Assembly: GCF_024809975.1 (NCBI RefSeq)
Contig: NZ_JANUDY010000009.1
Location: 1 to 64,000 of the forward strand
Direction of reading: 5' to 3'
From: Comamonas sp. BIGb0152
GTDB taxonomy: Bacteria; Pseudomonadota; Gammaproteobacteria; Burkholderiales; Burkholderiaceae_C
Length of the DNA stretch: 64,000 nucleotides
Shown: positions 60,193 to 64,000 of the stretch, piece after piece
How positions within the stretch are numbered: the stretch's first letter is position 1
Layout of the letters: each line of letters opens with the position of its first letter
Made by a program: the position numbers and the translations under genes
Notes under the pieces: model-generated
Databases searched by the model: none
What the model was told of the DNA's origin: nothing
The model's input: the letters and a program-made list of their open reading frames with translations, nothing else

Positions 60193-60678
60193 TTACTGTG
60201 CTGGCGCGCCGTCCGGCATCGCAAAGCCGTTCTGGCGCCAGGCCTCGAACACTGTCACTGCCACCGCATTGGACAGGTTAAGGCTGCGCTGGCCTGTCAC
60301 CATCGGCAGGCGCACCCGCTGGCTCGTAGGAAAGCTGTCGCGCACGGCGATCGGCAAACCCCGAGTCTCACAGCCAAACACCAGCCAGTCGCCGGGCTGA
60401 AAGCGCACATCAAACGCGGGGCTGCTGCCATGGGTGGTCATCGCAAACATGCGGTCGGGCGCGGGCTGTAGATGTTCGATAAATGCCTCCCAGCTGGCAT
60501 GGCGCTGGGTGGCGGCGTACTCGTGGTAATCCAGCCCTGCGCGGCGCATCAAGCGGTCTTCCATCGAAAAGCCCAGCGGCTCGATCAGGTGCAAGCGGCT
60601 ACCGGTATTGGCACACAGACGGATGACATTGCCGGTGTTGGGGGGGATTTCGGGTTCGACCAGGACGACGTTGAACAT
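60193..60678 (-). CDS. trmL: tRNA (cytidine/uridine(34)-2'-O)-methyltransferase
   Basis: 161 residues from the ATG at 60678 (MFNVVLVEPEIPPNTGN). SPOUT fold motifs: IRLCANTGSRLHLIEPLG, VFGCETRGLP and the trefoil-knot segment LPMVTGQRSLNLSNAVAV. It modifies the wobble base of tRNA-Leu. The frame is open upstream to 60771, but the family start is MFNVVL. Located just after comF on the same strand. Confidence 0.94.
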   Translation of the reverse strand: MFNVVLVEPEIPPNTGNVIRLCANTGSRLHLIEPLGFSMEDRLMRRAGLDYHEYAATQRHASWEAFIEHLQPAPDRMFAMTTHGSSPAFDVRFQPGDWLVFGCETRGLPIAVRDSFPTSQRVRLPMVTGQRSLNLSNAVAVTVFEAWRQNGFAMPDGAPAQ

Positions 60679-60742
60679 GGCAATTGCGCAAAAACAAGGG
60701 CGCCAGTGTAGCGGCCCCGCCAAACAACGGTGGCCTGCTGCG

Positions 60743-61510
60743 CTATTGGCCCGGCGCGGGCGTTCTGGCAAACACCAGGGCCTGCACTGCAGGCACGCCC
60801 TGCGCCTGCAGCAGCTGCGCCACGGCGCCCAGGGTGGCGCCGGTCGTCATCACATCGTCAATCAAGAGTGGGCACTTACCTAAATCACGCGCCTGCAGCC
60901 CTGGGCGCAGCGCAAAGGCGTGGCGCAGGTTGCGCAGCCGGGCAGCGCGGTCCAGGCCCGTTTGGGCGGGGGTGTCTACCAGCCGCTCCAGGTAACGCGG
61001 CGCCACAGCTGCCAGCCGCAGCCCGGCGGGGCCCTGGCGGCACAAGGCCTTGGCCAGCAGCAGTGCCTGGTTGTAGCCGCGCTCACGCATGCGGGCGGCA
61101 GACAGGGGGATCGGCAGGATGACGCTGGCCTGCTGCAGGCTCTCCAGCACGCCGGGGGTGCGCAGCAGCAATTGCGCCATGCGGTTTGCCCATGCCAGTT
61201 GCTGGTGAAATTTGAGCCGCAGCACCATGCCATCCCAAGGCGGGCTATAGTCCACGGCGGCATGGCAGCGCTGCAACAAAGGTGTATCGCGCAGGCAGCC
61301 GGCGCAGACTTGGCTGCTGGCTGGCAAGGGCAGGGCGCAGCGGCTGCAGCGACGCAGATCGGGCTGCCAGCACACCTGGGCGCAGGGCCCGCAGATCCAG
61401 TCACTGGGCCAGCTGCGGCAGACCAGGCACTGGCTGGGCACATGGTTCAGCAGCTGGGCCGCACGCTGCCACAGGCTGGGCCGGTGCTTGTCGGGTGTCG
61501 CTGCTGTCAT
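60743..61510 (-). CDS. ComF family protein
   Basis: 255 residues from the ATG at 61510. The zinc-finger-like cysteines lie in CLVCRSWPSDWICGPC and CSRCALPLPASSQVCAGC. The C-terminal phosphoribosyltransferase domain has the PRPP-binding motif CPLLIDDVMTTGATLGAV. ComF/GntX proteins take part in DNA uptake or competence in some species. Divergent from the BioC-like gene with about 50 bases between them. Confidence 0.9.
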   Translation of the reverse strand: MTAATPDKHRPSLWQRAAQLLNHVPSQCLVCRSWPSDWICGPCAQVCWQPDLRRCSRCALPLPASSQVCAGCLRDTPLLQRCHAAVDYSPPWDGMVLRLKFHQQLAWANRMAQLLLRTPGVLESLQQASVILPIPLSAARMRERGYNQALLLAKALCRQGPAGLRLAAVAPRYLERLVDTPAQTGLDRAARLRNLRHAFALRPGLQARDLGKCPLLIDDVMTTGATLGAVAQLLQAQGVPAVQALVFARTPAPGQ

Positions 61511-61560
61511 TGCATTAATACCAATCAATAATCTGCGCGCCAAAGCGCAGGTGTTCCCCC

Positions 61561-62463
61561 ATGGCTGAATTTACCGCACCTCCGTCGATTGACCCCAACG
61601 CTGCCCTTGGCTGGCAGCGCCGCGCGCCTGCGCACAGCCCCTGGCTGCACGAAGAAGTGGGCCGTCGCATGCAGGATCGCCTGCAATGGATTGTGCAAAA
61701 GCCCGAGGCCTGGTGCAGCTGGGAGCCCGTGTACGGCGGGCTGGAGGCGCACCAGCAGGTGGCAGAGCGCTACCCGGCCGCCGACATCCATATCGTGGAA
61801 AGCCGCCCGGCCCATGCCGCGCTGCTGCGCAGCCAGCTGGACAAACCCTGGTGGGCGCTGAGCCGCTGGCGCCAGGCCAAGCTGCACTGGGGCCTGCCTG
61901 CGGCCGGAAGTGTGCAGATGCTTTGGGCCAATATGGCCTTGCACCAGCACCCCAACCCGCAGCAGCTGTTGCAGACCTGGCACCAGAGTCTGGCGGTCAA
62001 TGGCTTTGTGATGTTTTCTTGCTTCGGGCCCGATACCCTCAAAGAGCTGCGGGAGGCCTACGCCAGCCAGGGCTGGCCCGCTGCCAGCCATGAGTTCACC
62101 GACATGCACGACTGGGGCGACATGCTGGTGCAGGCCGGCTTTGCCGAGCCGGTGATGGACATGGAGCGCATCAGCTTGTCGTATTCAGGCGCCGCCCAAT
62201 TGCGCGCCGAGCTGCGCGAGCTGGGCCGCAACCTGCACCCAGCCCGCTTTGGCGGCCTGCGCGGCCGCCAGTGGCGTGAGCAGCTGGACGCTTTGCTGGC
62301 CGCCAAGCTGGCCGATGCCCAAGAGCAAGGGCGCCTGGTGCTCTCCTTCGAGATCATCTACGGCCATGCCTTCAAACCCACACCGCGCATGAAAGTGCAG
62401 GGTGAGAGCAGCATCAGCGTGCAGGACATGCAGCAGATGCTGCGCCAGGGGCGCATGGGCTAG
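61561..62463 (+). CDS. BioC-like methyltransferase with degenerate SAM motif I
   Basis: 300 residues. The second half resembles malonyl-ACP methyltransferase BioC: NMALHQHPNPQQLLQTWHQSL and FSCFGPDTLKELREAY are motifs II/III. Motif I, usually a GxGxG, is here SWEPVYGGLEAHQQVAERYP. Either SAM binding differs or this branch has lost methyltransferase activity. Starts ATG 61561; divergent from comF. Confidence 0.72.
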   Translation: MAEFTAPPSIDPNAALGWQRRAPAHSPWLHEEVGRRMQDRLQWIVQKPEAWCSWEPVYGGLEAHQQVAERYPAADIHIVESRPAHAALLRSQLDKPWWALSRWRQAKLHWGLPAAGSVQMLWANMALHQHPNPQQLLQTWHQSLAVNGFVMFSCFGPDTLKELREAYASQGWPAASHEFTDMHDWGDMLVQAGFAEPVMDMERISLSYSGAAQLRAELRELGRNLHPARFGGLRGRQWREQLDALLAAKLADAQEQGRLVLSFEIIYGHAFKPTPRMKVQGESSISVQDMQQMLRQGRMG

Positions 62464-62773
62464 TACCGGAAGGCCTTGGCGGTTGGCGCTGATATACAAC
62501 GCATCCGCAGGATCAGCAGGCGTCATGCCGCAGGTATTAACACATTCAGGCGCTGTCTAGTATTGGACAGTCGCTGTTGTGAATCTCCTATGATCCCGGG
62601 ATTGCATGGGTTGCAATCTTGCGCGGTTGCGGCCATGCTCGCTGTAATGACAAAGTGGCATGGGTGCAAGCGGAGATGCACCCGGCGGTGTCTGCACCAC
62701 GCGGTTGGATGGTTTCCCCAGCTATCCCAGCCTGCCCCTATAACGATGAGAAGATGAGAAGTAAGTGACAACT
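62464..62773. other. Intergenic region before the oxidase operon
   Basis: 310 bases with no gene. Contains a CTGTC-N8-GACAG inverted repeat near 62553-62570 and should hold the cytochrome oxidase promoter. Confidence 0.5.
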
Positions 62774-64000
62774 ATGAAAAGTGATTCTCATAAGCTGGCT
62801 TCTTTGCTGCTGGTGATTGCATCCGGCCTCGCGTCCGCAGCGCATGCGGTGCAAAGTCTGCCGGGCGGCCCAGCGGTCGGGCAAATGAACCTGGCGCCCC
62901 CCGTCACCCGCATTGCCCAGGAGCAGCACACGCTGCACTGGATGATGCTCTGGATCTGCACCATCATCTTTGTCGGCGTGTTCGCGGTGATGTTCTATTC
63001 CATCTGGAAGCACCGCAAATCCAAAGGCGCCGTCCCCGCCACCTTCCATGAATCGGTCACGGTCGAAGTCACCTGGACCGTGCTGCCTTTCATCATCGTC
63101 ATCCTGATGGCCTTGCCCGCGACCAAGGTGCTGGTCGCGCAAAAGGACACCACCAATGCCGACCTGACGATCAAGGTCACCGGCTACCAGTGGAAATGGG
63201 GCTATGACTACCTGACTGGCGAAGGCGAAGGCCTGGGCTTTATCTCCACCCTGGACAGCGGCCAGCGCGCCATGTCGAACAGCGGCGATGTCTCCAAGGC
63301 CCCCAATGACTACCTGCTGCGCGTGGACAAACCTTTGGTCGTGCCGGTCGACAAAAAGGTGCGCATCATCACCACCGCCGCCGATGTGATCCACTCGTTC
63401 ATGGTGCCTGCCTTCGGTATCAAACAGGATGCGATTCCCGGCTTTGTGCGCGACACCTGGTTCCGCGCCGAGAAAACCGGCGACTACTACGGCCAGTGCG
63501 CCGAGCTCTGTGGCAAGGAACATGCCTACATGCCCATCCATGTGAAGGTGTTGTCGGCCAGTGATTACACCGCATGGGTGGCTGAGCAAAAGAAGCTGCT
63601 CGCCGCCCAGGCCGATGACCCCAACAAGGTCTGGGAGCTGGCTGCGCTGGTGGCCCGGGGCGAGAAGGTCTATGCCGCCAACTGCGCCGCCTGCCACCAG
63701 GCCAACGGCAAGGGCGCAGGCCCCATCAAGGCCTTGGATGGCAGCCCCGTCGTGCTCGGCCCCACGGCCGACATGATGCACGCCGTGCTGGAAGGCCGCG
63801 CCAACGGCGCCATGCCGTCGTGGAAGCAGCTGAGCGATACCGACCTGGCAGCGGTCGTTACCTTTACCAAAAACCACTGGGGCAACAAGACCGGCACCAT
63901 GGTGCAGCCGGCCCAGTTTGTGGCGGCGCGTACCGGCAAATTCCCAGAAGGCGGCGGCACGGCGGCCGCAGCGGGTGCTGCTGAAGCCGCCCCTGCACCC
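62774..64000 (+). CDS. coxB: Cytochrome c oxidase subunit II with fused cytochrome c domain (partial)
   Basis: 409 codons up to the window end; the 3' end is missing. Signal peptide (ASLLLVIASGLASAAHA), two transmembrane segments, and the CuA site in GQCAELCGKEHAYMPIHVKV (two Cys, two His, Met). The C-terminal extension has a heme motif CAACHQ, which makes this a caa3-like subunit II. It accepts electrons from cytochrome c. The rest of the operon lies outside the window. ATG at 62774 is used. Confidence 0.93.
   Translation, partial: MKSDSHKLASLLLVIASGLASAAHAVQSLPGGPAVGQMNLAPPVTRIAQEQHTLHWMMLWICTIIFVGVFAVMFYSIWKHRKSKGAVPATFHESVTVEVTWTVLPFIIVILMALPATKVLVAQKDTTNADLTIKVTGYQWKWGYDYLTGEGEGLGFISTLDSGQRAMSNSGDVSKAPNDYLLRVDKPLVVPVDKKVRIITTAADVIHSFMVPAFGIKQDAIPGFVRDTWFRAEKTGDYYGQCAELCGKEHAYMPIHVKVLSASDYTAWVAEQKKLLAAQADDPNKVWELAALVARGEKVYAANCAACHQANGKGAGPIKALDGSPVVLGPTADMMHAVLEGRANGAMPSWKQLSDTDLAAVVTFTKNHWGNKTGTMVQPAQFVAARTGKFPEGGGTAAAAGAAEAAPAP

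Overview
The window looks like chromosomal DNA of a Comamonadaceae betaproteobacterium, most likely Comamonas or a close relative. Evidence: high GC, the dusB-fis-purH block, a Pil-Chp chemosensory operon ending in a giant CheA hybrid, a TamA/TamB pair, a cytochrome c oxidase subunit II with a fused cytochrome c domain, and several IPTL-CTERM proteins. The genus is inferred from protein content; no marker RNA operon is present. Most of the window is ordinary housekeeping DNA.

Layout. 0.3-8.4 kb: a MOSC protein, YchF, a small P-loop kinase with a YqaA-type membrane protein, dusB-fis, purH, a membrane-anchored cytochrome c and a BI-1 protein. 8.5-10.8 kb: hemL and a ThiD-type kinase on the minus strand. 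11.1-21.0 kb: a twitching-motility chemosensory operon (two response regulators, CheW, MCP, and a 2089-residue CheA/PilL with several HPt domains and a C-terminal receiver). 21.1-25.7 kb: yqgE-yqgF-plsC and a divergent Fe3+-type ABC transporter (ATPase and permease, no binding protein).

25.9-29.8 kb is the most unusual stretch. A perfect FNR/Anr box at a spacing typical of a class II activated promoter precedes a gene that fuses an ABC ATPase, with a degenerate signature motif, to a dual-specificity/tyrosine phosphatase domain. It is followed closely by a Roadblock-like protein, an ArsC-type reductase and a cardiolipin synthase. This looks like an oxygen-responsive operon of unknown purpose.

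29.9-45.3 kb is accessory DNA. It holds four IPTL-CTERM or midcut-type surface proteins (probable exosortase H substrates; the sortase is not in the window) and a fifth that lost its C-terminal arginine tail to an in-frame stop. It also has a membrane protein/Xre pair with a palindromic operator over its promoter, Dps, a PRC-barrel protein, an AraC regulator divergent from a TauE/SafE exporter, small secreted proteins, and a tRNA-Arg(CCU) beside a truncated integrase and decayed AT-richer DNA.

45.3-64 kb returns to core genes: a MOSC protein with an MGMT-like C-terminus, TamB/TamA, a CoxE-like VWA protein and a MoxR ATPase separated by inserted genes, a cytochrome c4-type protein, a KefC-type antiporter, a LysE exporter, TrmL, ComF, a BioC-like methyltransferase, and the start of a cytochrome oxidase operon cut by the window end.
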